NCBI GenBank assembly: GCA_964418565.1
Contig: CAYQMB010000068.1
Coordinates: 1-15,675, forward strand
Length of the DNA: 15,675 nucleotides
Source of the DNA: JAQIBY01 sp964418565
Lineage (GTDB): Bacteria; Bacteroidota; Bacteroidia; Bacteroidales; ML635J-15
Direction: 5' to 3'
Positions 6,788 to 13,342 of the stretch are shown one piece after another. The notes below the pieces were generated by a model. That model was not told the DNA's origin. It did no database searches and worked only from the letters and a program-made list of their open reading frames with translations. The position numbers were made by a program, and so were the translations under genes. Position 1 is the stretch's first letter; the number at the start of each line of letters is the position of its first letter.

Positions 6788-6795
6788 CAAAGATA
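6788..6795 (-). promoter_or_regulatory. -7 promoter box for small zinc-ribbon-like gene
   Basis: CAAAGATA on the plus strand reads TATCTTTG on the minus strand, a perfect TAnnTTTG. No good -33 box is seen at the usual 19-23 bp distance. The predicted leader is about 60 nt and begins with the 6751-6781 hairpin. Confidence 0.45.
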
Positions 6796-6854
6796 CAAAC
6801 TACGATAATGAAAATTTTGCTGCAAGGAAAGCATAAGAGGATTGGCCAGCCCAC

Positions 6855-6890
6855 ATTTGGCACATCCCTAAAATTCGCGAAGAGCCAAAT
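6855..6890. repeat. Inverted repeat around a TTCGCGAA palindrome
   Basis: ATTTGGC (6855-6861) and GCCAAAT (6884-6890) are perfect complements across 22 nt. Inside is the perfect 8-bp palindrome TTCGCGAA (6874-6881). From memory, similar GCTCTTCGCGAA-containing stretches occur between small genes in other Bacteroidota, but I cannot verify this here. Confidence 0.45.
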
Positions 6891-7025
6891 TTTTGCCACC
6901 CCACACCATAGACAAAAACAGAATTTGTATCTTGTAAAATTGAAAGAACAGAATTTCTGGCTGCCCAAAAGGATACATCATAATGCTACTCTGCAAATGG
7001 TGGAACAGTCTCCCGGAAAAAAAGC

Positions 7026-7055
7026 AAAAAAAAGTCCCGTGGGTTACACAGGACT
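7026..7055 (-). terminator. Intrinsic terminator of outer-membrane protein gene
   Basis: On the minus strand a 9-bp stem (plus-strand arms 7033-7041 and 7047-7055, one G-T wobble) with a 5-nt loop is followed directly by eight T (7033-7026). It lies 25 bp past the stop codon at 7081. Confidence 0.88.
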
Positions 7056-7080
7056 GTATAGCTTTTCAAATCCTTATCTA

Positions 7081-7899
7081 TTAAAAAGCGTAACCAATGC
7101 TAAGGCCTCCATATAAGCTTGGCATGGTTAGAGGGAGCTTAAGTTTCACACGATCAGATTCGACTTCAACATCCATTTTGTCCCCGACAAGGAAGAATGT
7201 ATCGGCTTCTGTATCAATTTCTTCTCCCCATTCCTCAAAGTCAGGATCATAACCTTCTGTTTGATCAATGGCTTCGATGGTGGCTGTCCAGCGCTCAACA
7301 CCCAGGCCAAGAAATGTCCAGTCGATGGTGAAGTTATCACCAATAAGCCATTGGTAACCGAGAGCAACTCCACCGCCAAACCGGCTAAGGCTTCCCTCAA
7401 ACAGGCCGTGACCTTTCATATTATATGTGCCATCACCCAGGGGGTCAGCATGCTCCTGTGCATCAGGCTCCATATCCTGGTATTGAGACTCTGTAATGTT
7501 GTCTTCGTACATTACGGATGTTTTCAAATTGTAAGACGTATAGCGTATGTACGGAGCCCAGTAAAAACCATCGGGGGCATTTTCCTTGGTGTAAAACCTG
7601 AATTCACCAGCGATATTAATCGAGCCAATCCGGTTGGTAAATGCTGATGTTCCGCCATATTCTGCTTCAACTTTAGCGGGATCATACAAATAGGATGGAA
7701 TTGAATGAGGAATCATCCCGCCAAACCTTATCATAACGGATTGCTTGTCATTAAGAATGTGTTCGTAATTCAGGCGTAATGAAGCCGTTGTCAGGCTTGA
7801 TAGTTCCAGTTTAAGGTTGTGTGTCTGGGCTTTCAGGTTCTTTCCTGCAAAAAGCACAATGATAGCCAGCAGCGCAATAATAAATACAGATCGTTTCAT
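7081..7899 (-). CDS. Outer-membrane beta-barrel protein, DUF3575-like
   Basis: The 272-residue protein has a signal peptide (1-24, cleavage before Gln25). The mature start, HNLKLELSSLTTASLRLNYE (27-46), matches the opening of DUF3575-type Bacteroidota barrels, in which a first strand and a conserved Tyr-Glu precede the remaining strands. Alternating beta-strands continue to a C-terminal strand ending in GYAF, with a final Phe as expected for insertion by the Bam machinery. Residues about 209-249 are highly acidic (17 Asp/Glu in 41), probably a surface loop. The role is unknown; such barrels are structural or transport proteins. It is monocistronic, with a candidate promoter at 7926-7950 and a terminator at 7026-7055. 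Confidence 0.8.
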   Translation of the reverse strand: MKRSVFIIALLAIIVLFAGKNLKAQTHNLKLELSSLTTASLRLNYEHILNDKQSVMIRFGGMIPHSIPSYLYDPAKVEAEYGGTSAFTNRIGSINIAGEFRFYTKENAPDGFYWAPYIRYTSYNLKTSVMYEDNITESQYQDMEPDAQEHADPLGDGTYNMKGHGLFEGSLSRFGGGVALGYQWLIGDNFTIDWTFLGLGVERWTATIEAIDQTEGYDPDFEEWGEEIDTEADTFFLVGDKMDVEVESDRVKLKLPLTMPSLYGGLSIGYAF

Positions 7900-7925
7900 A
7901 ACATTAAAAAAATTGGTTTGCTTCT

Positions 7926-7950
7926 CAAAAATAGTAATTTAAATTGTCAA
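7926..7950 (-). promoter_or_regulatory. Candidate promoter of outer-membrane protein gene
   Basis: Read on the minus strand, TTG (7950-7948) and the perfect -7 box TATTTTTG (7933-7926) are separated by 14 bp, shorter than the usual 19-23 bp, so the -33 assignment is doubtful. The leader would be about 20 nt. Confidence 0.4.
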
Positions 7951-8123
7951 TAGCTTTGCAATTGCTTGCTTTTTGATAAAATTTGATTTTTGCATCTGAT
8001 GTTATGACTGATACAAATATATCACTTGCTGTCTAACCTTTTGCTGTGATTGATTTTATATGAAAAATCCTGGTTCTTGAGCATCTTATTTATTGTTTCG
8101 CTTTTTTTTAAGCTGCAATCATG

Positions 8124-8131
8124 TATCTTTG
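8124..8131 (+). promoter_or_regulatory. aroE -7 promoter box
   Basis: TATCTTTG is a perfect TAnnTTTG. It ends 7 bp before the ATG at 8139 and overlaps the in-frame ATG at 8121, so that upstream ATG cannot lie within this transcript. Transcription should begin at or within a few bases of 8139. The -33 region is T-rich with no exact TTTG. Confidence 0.6.
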
Positions 8132-8138
8132 CAGCGCA

Positions 8139-8933
8139 ATGAAAAACCAAAAGAAGGTGAAAGAGTACGGACTGATTGGATACCCACTGGATCATGCGTT
8201 TTCAAAAACGTATTTTGAAAAGAAATTTGTTGATGAAAACATTGAGGATTGCAGGTATCATCTCTTTCCAATCAGTGAAATTCTGCGCTTGCCACGCCTT
8301 CTGAAATCTCATCCTAACTTGTTGGGTCTGAACGTTACCACACCTTATAAAGAGCTTGTTATTCCGTATCTTGATGATCTGGATCCGGTTGCATTGAGCA
8401 TCGGTGCAGTGAATACCATTACCATCATGCCGGTTGACGGAAAACTTATTCTGAAAGGCTATAATACGGACGTTTCCGGTATGGAAAAAATGTTCGAAGG
8501 TCTCGACTTGCCCAAAAAAGCCCTTGTTTTCGGATCAGGAGGCTCTTCCCGTGCGGTACGGCATGCCCTTAAGCTTAAAGGCGTAACCTGTCTGACGGTT
8601 TCCCGTGATCCCATGTACGACGATCAGATCACCTATGAAGAAGTTAACAAGGAAGTGCTGATGTCGCACAAGCTGATTATCAACAGCACGCCGGTTGGCA
8701 TGTATCCGAAAACCAACGCAAAACACAACATCCCATATGATTTTATTGGTGAGGATCATATCGCTATGGATCTGATATACAATCCGGAAAAAACCGAATT
8801 CCTGCAGGCATGTGAAGCACAGGGGGCAATGGTAAAAAATGGATTCGAAATGCTTACTGAGCAGGCTGATCAGGCATGGCGGATATGGGAGCGGGCCTAC
8901 AAGCAGCTAAAACTGGTTGGTTCATCCCTTTAA
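8139..8933 (+). CDS. aroE: Shikimate dehydrogenase
   Basis: This enzyme (264 residues) reduces 3-dehydroshikimate to shikimate with NADPH in the pathway to aromatic amino acids, in the cytoplasm. Motifs run in family order: GYPLDHAFSKTYF (14-26, substrate-binding Ser region), NVTTPYK (65-71, catalytic Lys71), IGAVNT (88-93), GYNTD (107-111, catalytic Asp111), the Rossmann loop GSGGSSRAV (132-140), NSTPVGMYP (182-190) and a C-terminal NGFEML...EQ (234-242, with the conserved Gln242). The length is normal, if slightly short. The ATG at 8139 is chosen over 8121 because the promoter's -7 box overlaps the upstream one. The last 12 bp overlap the 3' end of the opposing acetyltransferase gene. Confidence 0.95.
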   Translation: MKNQKKVKEYGLIGYPLDHAFSKTYFEKKFVDENIEDCRYHLFPISEILRLPRLLKSHPNLLGLNVTTPYKELVIPYLDDLDPVALSIGAVNTITIMPVDGKLILKGYNTDVSGMEKMFEGLDLPKKALVFGSGGSSRAVRHALKLKGVTCLTVSRDPMYDDQITYEEVNKEVLMSHKLIINSTPVGMYPKTNAKHNIPYDFIGEDHIAMDLIYNPEKTEFLQACEAQGAMVKNGFEMLTEQADQAWRIWERAYKQLKLVGSSL

Positions 8934-9446
8934 TAATTGAAAAATATATTCATCCTCAAAGCCATCCCTTGTTTTTAGCCAGTCTTTCTTTCTGCCACAA
9001 CACGTAAAGCCTGCTGTTGTAAAAAGGTTTATACTGCTTTTATTGTTTTCCGCGATATTGCAATACATCTGATTTAGATTCAGAAAGTCAAACGCATATT
9101 TTTTTGCCAGTGACAATGCTTCAGAAGCAAATCCGTTTCCACGGTACTTTGCGCAGATCATAATTCCAATACCGGCCCGTTGATGAAACGGATCGAAATC
9201 AAAAAAATCAAGCATCCCTATGGCAGTATCATCATGAAGGGCAATCACAAACCGGATTTGACCGTGAACATAGATGCTTTCCTGAGCATGATCTATATAC
9301 TGCTTTAAAAGATGCTTCGAATATGGCAACCGTGTGTTGGATAAATGCCATATGGAAGGATCGTTTTCGCACTCATAAAGCCATTCCAGATCGGATGGTT
9401 CCAGTGGCCGTAGTTTTACTTTATCGTGTGTTAGTTCCCCAGACAT
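8922..9446 (-). CDS. GNAT family N-acetyltransferase (RimJ/RimL-like)
   Basis: The 174-residue protein is a complete GNAT domain that transfers an acetyl group from acetyl-CoA to an amine. The family layout is clear: the N-terminal strand KLRPLEPSDLEWLY (11-24), central strands, the CoA pyrophosphate-binding loop RGNGFASEAL (102-111) after the strand AGIGIMI, and the helix and strand AENNKSSINLFTTAGF (132-147). It looks most like the RimJ/RimL and SpeG group, but the acceptor cannot be deduced. Its start overlaps the last 16 bp of the upstream glycosyltransferase, indicating translational coupling as the last gene of a three-gene unit. Its 3' end overlaps aroE, which is convergent. Confidence 0.88.
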   Translation of the reverse strand: MSGELTHDKVKLRPLEPSDLEWLYECENDPSIWHLSNTRLPYSKHLLKQYIDHAQESIYVHGQIRFVIALHDDTAIGMLDFFDFDPFHQRAGIGIMICAKYRGNGFASEALSLAKKYAFDFLNLNQMYCNIAENNKSSINLFTTAGFTCCGRKKDWLKTRDGFEDEYIFQLLKG

Positions 9447-11398
9447 GGTAGTGAGCGTATTATGATGATGAAATCATTCATGGCTTTATAGTCTCTTGCG
9501 TAATTCAGATTGAGTCTGGCTTTTTCCTCATTGCTGAGTCTGGATTTTCGATAGGGCGAGGCTGTACTCAATATCCCGCTTTTGATGGCAGGAATGCGGT
9601 AATCATCCCGCTTATCGCTATCTGCATATCCCACCCAGCTTTTAAAACCAAGTAAAACCGCAATGGCATTTCGTATGATTCCCCAGGGTGATCCTGTGGT
9701 GATCATAAATACCGGAAAAAACAGGATGACCACCAGGCTGACAAAGACATCCATAATGCGTTTTTTACGTTTATTGTCTGCCGTGCTGATGGTATTGAGC
9801 TGCAGACTGTACAAATCCCCGGCTGTGTTGATGCTGTTGCTTCCGATTACGGAGATGCCGTCAGGGGAAGCGATTTTGTAAGCCGTTTTCATACCGGATA
9901 ACGACAGCATGGTGGAAATGATATCCTGAGAGCTGATGTCTCTGGCACAAAATACAATTTCATCCACTTTATGGATTTTAATGATTTCCTCAAGTTGCCG
10001 CTTGCTGCCAAGGTAAAATCCATTGTCATGCTGATTATCAGGGCTAACGTATCCAACAATTTCAGGGGAAATATCTGATTGGGATATGAGCTCTTCCACG
10101 CGGTTGATTTCCGCTTTGCTTCCCAGTATAACCATCCGCTTTTTGCGACGCGAATAGATGTAAAATCCCGGCAGGTTCAGACTGGTACCGGCAAGTCGTA
10201 CCAGCGGAACTGACAGTATAGCCCAGGCTGATCCCAGCAAAATCAGGGCACGGGAAAAGCGGTATGATTCCGGCAGTAGTGAATAGGCTACCAGAATAAA
10301 GAAAGAGCCGGCCACAATGCCCCGCAAGAGTTTCCACATGCGTGTGGGCTTGTCATATCCTCCGCTGAGGAAAATACTGATCAGCCATAACAGCACATAA
10401 GCCGGTACCACAACCTGCATAAAATAGTCAGGGTAGTATCCGGGATCACCAAATTTATAATTTTCCCATACCGGGGTGAGGATATAAAAGCCAAGAAAAA
10501 TTAACAAGCCATCCAAAGCAGGAATGAACAACTTTTTTATAAAACGAACCAAAATTGCCAACGTAGCGCGAAAATATATAGCCAGGTTAATCAAAGAGGA
10601 GTACAGCCGTGCATTTTTTTGTGAAAAATGCTTTTCGGCAAAAATGATCATGGCCTGGTAAAAGATGCGCACGTAATTGATGCTACCCTTTTTTGTGCTT
10701 TCGCCCTTGTAATGAATGATCGTGGTCTCCGGGTAATATATGTTCCTGTAACCGGCTTTTTGTATGCGGTACGACAGGTCAATATCTTCTCCGTACATGA
10801 AAAAGGTTTCATCCAGCAAACCGGTTTTGTCCAGAGCTTCTTTTCGCAGCAGCATAAATGCTCCCGACAGGATGTCCACCTCGTGAGTTTTGTTTTTGTC
10901 CAGGTAGGTAAGGTGGTAGTGCCCGAATTTCTTTGAACCGGGGAAAAGTGCCGACAGACCAAAAATTTTAAAAAACGCTACTTTTGGTGTTGGTAATCCG
11001 CGTTTGCTTTCGGGCAGAAAGTGCCCCTTGCCGTCTATCATTTTAACGCCCAGTCCGCCGGCTTCAGGATGTTTATCCATATAGCCGGTAATCTTCCGAA
11101 ATGAATCCTCTTCAACAACTGTATCGGGGTTGAGCAATAATATGTATTCCCCGGAAGCCTGCCGTATTGCCTGATTGTTGGCCCGGGAAAAGCCCAGGTT
11201 TTCCTTGTTGGCAATCAGGCTGACTTCCGGGAATTTTTCACGAATCATGTTGCATGAGCCGTCAACGGAATTATTGTCAACCACAAATATCTCGGCATCC
11301 ATGCCCTGAGATGCTTTCAGAGCTGAATGCAGGCACTGTTCTAAAAAGTGCTTGACATTATAATTGACAATAATAACCGACAGCTTTGCCATATGCAT
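9431..11398 (-). CDS. Fused GT2 glycosyltransferase with degenerate sugar-phosphotransferase half
   Basis: The protein has 655 residues in two parts. Residues 6-235 are a family 2 glycosyltransferase of the rhamnosyltransferase-like type: SVIIVNYN (7-14), VVDNNS (39-44), the metal-binding LLLNPDT (87-93) and GED (203-205, likely catalytic base). It is probably fully active on a nucleotide sugar. Then come about four membrane segments (near 291-311, 326-345, 358-377, 383-401), a Rossmann-like CoA-binding-type domain (418-540) and another membrane segment (about 548-568). This order matches polyprenyl-phosphate sugar transferases such as WbaP/WcaJ. The catalytic stretch usually ending KFRSM is absent, though the distal LNYARDY...DFIIIIRSL tail remains. 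A role in envelope polysaccharide synthesis is inferred. The ATG abuts the aminotransferase stop codon; a second ATG lies two codons in. Confidence 0.85.
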   Translation of the reverse strand: MHMAKLSVIIVNYNVKHFLEQCLHSALKASQGMDAEIFVVDNNSVDGSCNMIREKFPEVSLIANKENLGFSRANNQAIRQASGEYILLLNPDTVVEEDSFRKITGYMDKHPEAGGLGVKMIDGKGHFLPESKRGLPTPKVAFFKIFGLSALFPGSKKFGHYHLTYLDKNKTHEVDILSGAFMLLRKEALDKTGLLDETFFMYGEDIDLSYRIQKAGYRNIYYPETTIIHYKGESTKKGSINYVRIFYQAMIIFAEKHFSQKNARLYSSLINLAIYFRATLAILVRFIKKLFIPALDGLLIFLGFYILTPVWENYKFGDPGYYPDYFMQVVVPAYVLLWLISIFLSGGYDKPTRMWKLLRGIVAGSFFILVAYSLLPESYRFSRALILLGSAWAILSVPLVRLAGTSLNLPGFYIYSRRKKRMVILGSKAEINRVEELISQSDISPEIVGYVSPDNQHDNGFYLGSKRQLEEIIKIHKVDEIVFCARDISSQDIISTMLSLSGMKTAYKIASPDGISVIGSNSINTAGDLYSLQLNTISTADNKRKKRIMDVFVSLVVILFFPVFMITTGSPWGIIRNAIAVLLGFKSWVGYADSDKRDDYRIPAIKSGILSTASPYRKSRLSNEEKARLNLNYARDYKAMNDFIIIIRSLPCLGN

Positions 11399-12604
11399 TT
11401 ACATGTTTTCGCGTATCAGGTCGGCCAGTTTTTTCACACCTTCCTTGTTTTGTTCCAGAGTAGGGAAACTGAAATTCAGGCGCATGGTGTTTTGTCCTTT
11501 TCCATTGCAATGGAAAACGCTTCCCAGCACGTAAGCCACTTTTTTCTCAATGGCTTTTTCAAAGATCGCTTCAGCATCCATATGGTCGGGCAGATACAGA
11601 AAGAGGAACAGTCCACCTTCGGGTTCGGTCCAGCTTACGCCATCGGGCATGTGATTTCTGAACCCTTCCAGCATGGTATCCCGCTTGATGCGGTATGCAT
11701 TGATGGTTTCTTTCAGATTTTTCTCCAGCAGGTTTTTCTCCATATAACGGGCGGCTATCATCTGCACGAAAGGTGGCGTACAAAGGTCTGCAGCCTGTTT
11801 GGCAATAACAAACTTGTCAGCAATTTCAGGAGCGGCCATTACCCAGCCAATGCGGAAGCCCGGGGCCAGAATTTTTGAGAACGTTCCCAGCGTAATAACG
11901 TGACCGGTGCCATCCATTTGGTACAGCATGGGTTGAGCTTTACCGTCAAAGCGAAGTTCGCGATAAGGAGAATCTTCTACGATAAGCACATCGTATTTAT
12001 GAGCCAGATCAAGAATTTCACGACGCCGGAATTCGGGCATGGTGATGCCTGCCGGGTTTTGAAAATCCGGTATGATGTAGATGAATTTGGGTTTTTCGCC
12101 GGCATTTTTCATAGCTTTAAGTTTTGCTTCCAGCATATCGCTTCGCATGCCATGCTCGTCAAATTCAATGCCTTCCAACTGAGCGCCGTACGTTCTGAAA
12201 GCACTGAGGCCGCCGAGGTAGGATGGAAGGCCGCAAATGACTTTATCGCCACGGTTGATGAAAATTTTCCCGAGTAAATCGAGCCCCTGTTGGGATGATG
12301 TGGTAATGATCAGATTGTCAAGTTCAACATCCAGACCTTCTGCTTTGTAACGTTTCAGCAGCTCTTCGCGCAGTGGGACAAAGCCTTCTGTGGTGCCGTA
12401 CTGCAGTGCTGCTGTACCTTTTTCCTGAATTACTTCCTGAGTAACTTCTGCAATGTCATTTACCGGAAAACTTTCCGGAGCGGGCAGTCCGCCGGCAAAG
12501 GATATGATATCAGGTTGCTGCGTAAGTTTTAGAATTTCACGTATGGCAGAGCGTTTCATGCCCTGAGCGCTTTCTGAAAAAATTGAATTTAAATCGCTTA
12601 TCAT
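11399..12604 (-). CDS. PLP-dependent aminotransferase class I/II (LysN/ARO8-like)
   Basis: This 401-residue cytoplasmic aminotransferase has fold type I. Visible motifs are FAGGLPAPESFP (36-47, substrate-side loop), LQYGTTEG (67-74), IPDFQNPAG (178-186, Asn183 near the PLP ring), EDSPYRELRF (210-219, Asp211 and Tyr214), TFSKILAPGFRIGW (241-254, Lys244 Schiff base, Arg251 phosphate) and Arg375 (substrate carboxylate). The closest known relatives are 2-aminoadipate, aromatic and branched-chain aminotransferases of the LysN/ARO8 type. The DNA-binding domain of MocR regulators is absent. The substrate is uncertain. It is first in a unit whose next gene starts directly after its stop. A perfect -7 box lies 27 bp upstream, in the 50-bp gap after recR. 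Confidence 0.88.
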   Translation of the reverse strand: MISDLNSIFSESAQGMKRSAIREILKLTQQPDIISFAGGLPAPESFPVNDIAEVTQEVIQEKGTAALQYGTTEGFVPLREELLKRYKAEGLDVELDNLIITTSSQQGLDLLGKIFINRGDKVICGLPSYLGGLSAFRTYGAQLEGIEFDEHGMRSDMLEAKLKAMKNAGEKPKFIYIIPDFQNPAGITMPEFRRREILDLAHKYDVLIVEDSPYRELRFDGKAQPMLYQMDGTGHVITLGTFSKILAPGFRIGWVMAAPEIADKFVIAKQAADLCTPPFVQMIAARYMEKNLLEKNLKETINAYRIKRDTMLEGFRNHMPDGVSWTEPEGGLFLFLYLPDHMDAEAIFEKAIEKKVAYVLGSVFHCNGKGQNTMRLNFSFPTLEQNKEGVKKLADLIRENM

Positions 12605-12630
12605 ATGGTTTCTGTTTTTATTTTGTTTGT

Positions 12631-12638
12631 CAAAGTTA
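12631..12638 (-). promoter_or_regulatory. -7 promoter box of aminotransferase-glycosyltransferase-GNAT unit
   Basis: CAAAGTTA on the plus strand reads TAACTTTG on the minus strand, a perfect TAnnTTTG, placed between recR and the aminotransferase. No clear -33 TTTG is present at the expected distance. The leader would be about 20 nt. Confidence 0.5.
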
Positions 12639-12654
12639 ACATTATTGTTTTTCT

Positions 12655-13284
12655 CTAGGCGCTTGTTCCTTCAGAATTAAATCTGGTTCGGTTTGCGATG
12701 GATTTTCCCAGGGTAACTTCATCTGCATACTGCAGCTCATCTCCAATGGCTACACCACGGGCAATGCTGGTGATGTTCAGGTCGAAATCGGCCATTTTGC
12801 GATACAGGTAAAAGGCGGTTGTGTCGCCTTCCATGGTGGTGGGCAAAGCAAGGATGATCTCCTCAATGCCACCGGCTGCTACCCGTTCACGAAGGCTGTC
12901 AATGTTCAGGTCGCCGGGGCCAAGGCCGTCCATAGGGGAGATGATGCCACCCAGTACATGATAAACACCCCGGAATTGCCCCGTGTTTTCTATGGCCATC
13001 ACGTCCCGTACATTTTCCACAACGCATACAGTGCTATGGTCACGCTTGTGATCAGCGCAGATATTGCATTTCTGTTCGTCGGAAATGTTGTGGCATACTT
13101 CACAAAACTGAAGGTCCTGCCCGAGTTTGTGTAATGCCTGGCTGAATTTTTCGATCTCTTCTTTGTCCTGATTCAGCAAATGCAGCACCAGACGTAAAGC
13201 TGTGCGCTTTCCGATTCCGGGAAGTTTGCTGAATTCGTTTACCGCTTCTTCGAGCAAAGCAGAAGGGTAATTTGCCATCTCCAT
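12655..13284 (-). CDS. recR: Recombination mediator protein RecR
   Basis: RecR (209 residues) forms a DNA-encircling ring and, with RecO and sometimes RecF, loads RecA on gapped DNA during repair. All family parts are seen in order: a helix-hairpin-helix LPGIGKRTALRL (21-32), a four-cysteine zinc site (Cys61, 64, 73, 76), and a Toprim domain (about 84-180) with VVEN, GVYHVLGG and PMDGLGPGDLNI. The C-terminal segment resembles the Walker B-like tail. Length is normal. The start at 13284 follows a strong Shine-Dalgarno (13291-13298). It has its own promoter at 13304-13335 and is followed after 50 bp by the aminotransferase unit, so partial read-through is possible. Confidence 0.97.
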   Translation of the reverse strand: MEMANYPSALLEEAVNEFSKLPGIGKRTALRLVLHLLNQDKEEIEKFSQALHKLGQDLQFCEVCHNISDEQKCNICADHKRDHSTVCVVENVRDVMAIENTGQFRGVYHVLGGIISPMDGLGPGDLNIDSLRERVAAGGIEEIILALPTTMEGDTTAFYLYRKMADFDLNITSIARGVAIGDELQYADEVTLGKSIANRTRFNSEGTSA

Positions 13285-13290
13285 AATCGT

Positions 13291-13298
13291 TCCTCCTT
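13291..13298 (-). promoter_or_regulatory. Strong Shine-Dalgarno of recR
   Basis: On the minus strand AAGGAGGA lies 6 nt before the ATG at 13284. It fixes the start and is the only textbook Shine-Dalgarno I saw in this window. Confidence 0.85.
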
Positions 13299-13303
13299 AA
13301 TAA

Positions 13304-13335
13304 CAAAGATGGCGGATTATTTTAAAATCTGCAAA
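13304..13335 (-). promoter_or_regulatory. recR promoter
   Basis: On the minus strand TTTG (13335-13332), a 20-bp gap and CATCTTTG (13311-13304) match the Bacteroidota -33/-7 promoter with a single -7 mismatch. Transcription should start near 13298, giving a leader just long enough to hold the Shine-Dalgarno. Confidence 0.6.
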
Positions 13336-13342
13336 TGAAAAG

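Larger units (their letters stand above)
6721..7080. other. AT-rich intergenic region with inverted repeats
   Basis: It contains the 5' region of the small minus-strand gene (hairpin 6751-6781, promoter box 6788-6795), an unusual palindrome cluster at 6855-6890 and the terminator of the outer-membrane protein gene (7026-7055). The 125-codon plus-strand frame across it has no initiation signal or recognisable motif, and I do not regard it as a gene. Confidence 0.4.

Noticed and set aside
6739..7116. Possible 125-residue plus-strand protein
   Set aside because: It runs through inverted repeats, a minus-strand promoter box and the terminator of the outer-membrane protein gene, with no domain pattern.
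8121..8138. Upstream ATG as the aroE start
   Set aside because: It overlaps the -7 box of the promoter and so is unlikely to be transcribed; the ATG at 8139 gives the usual family start.
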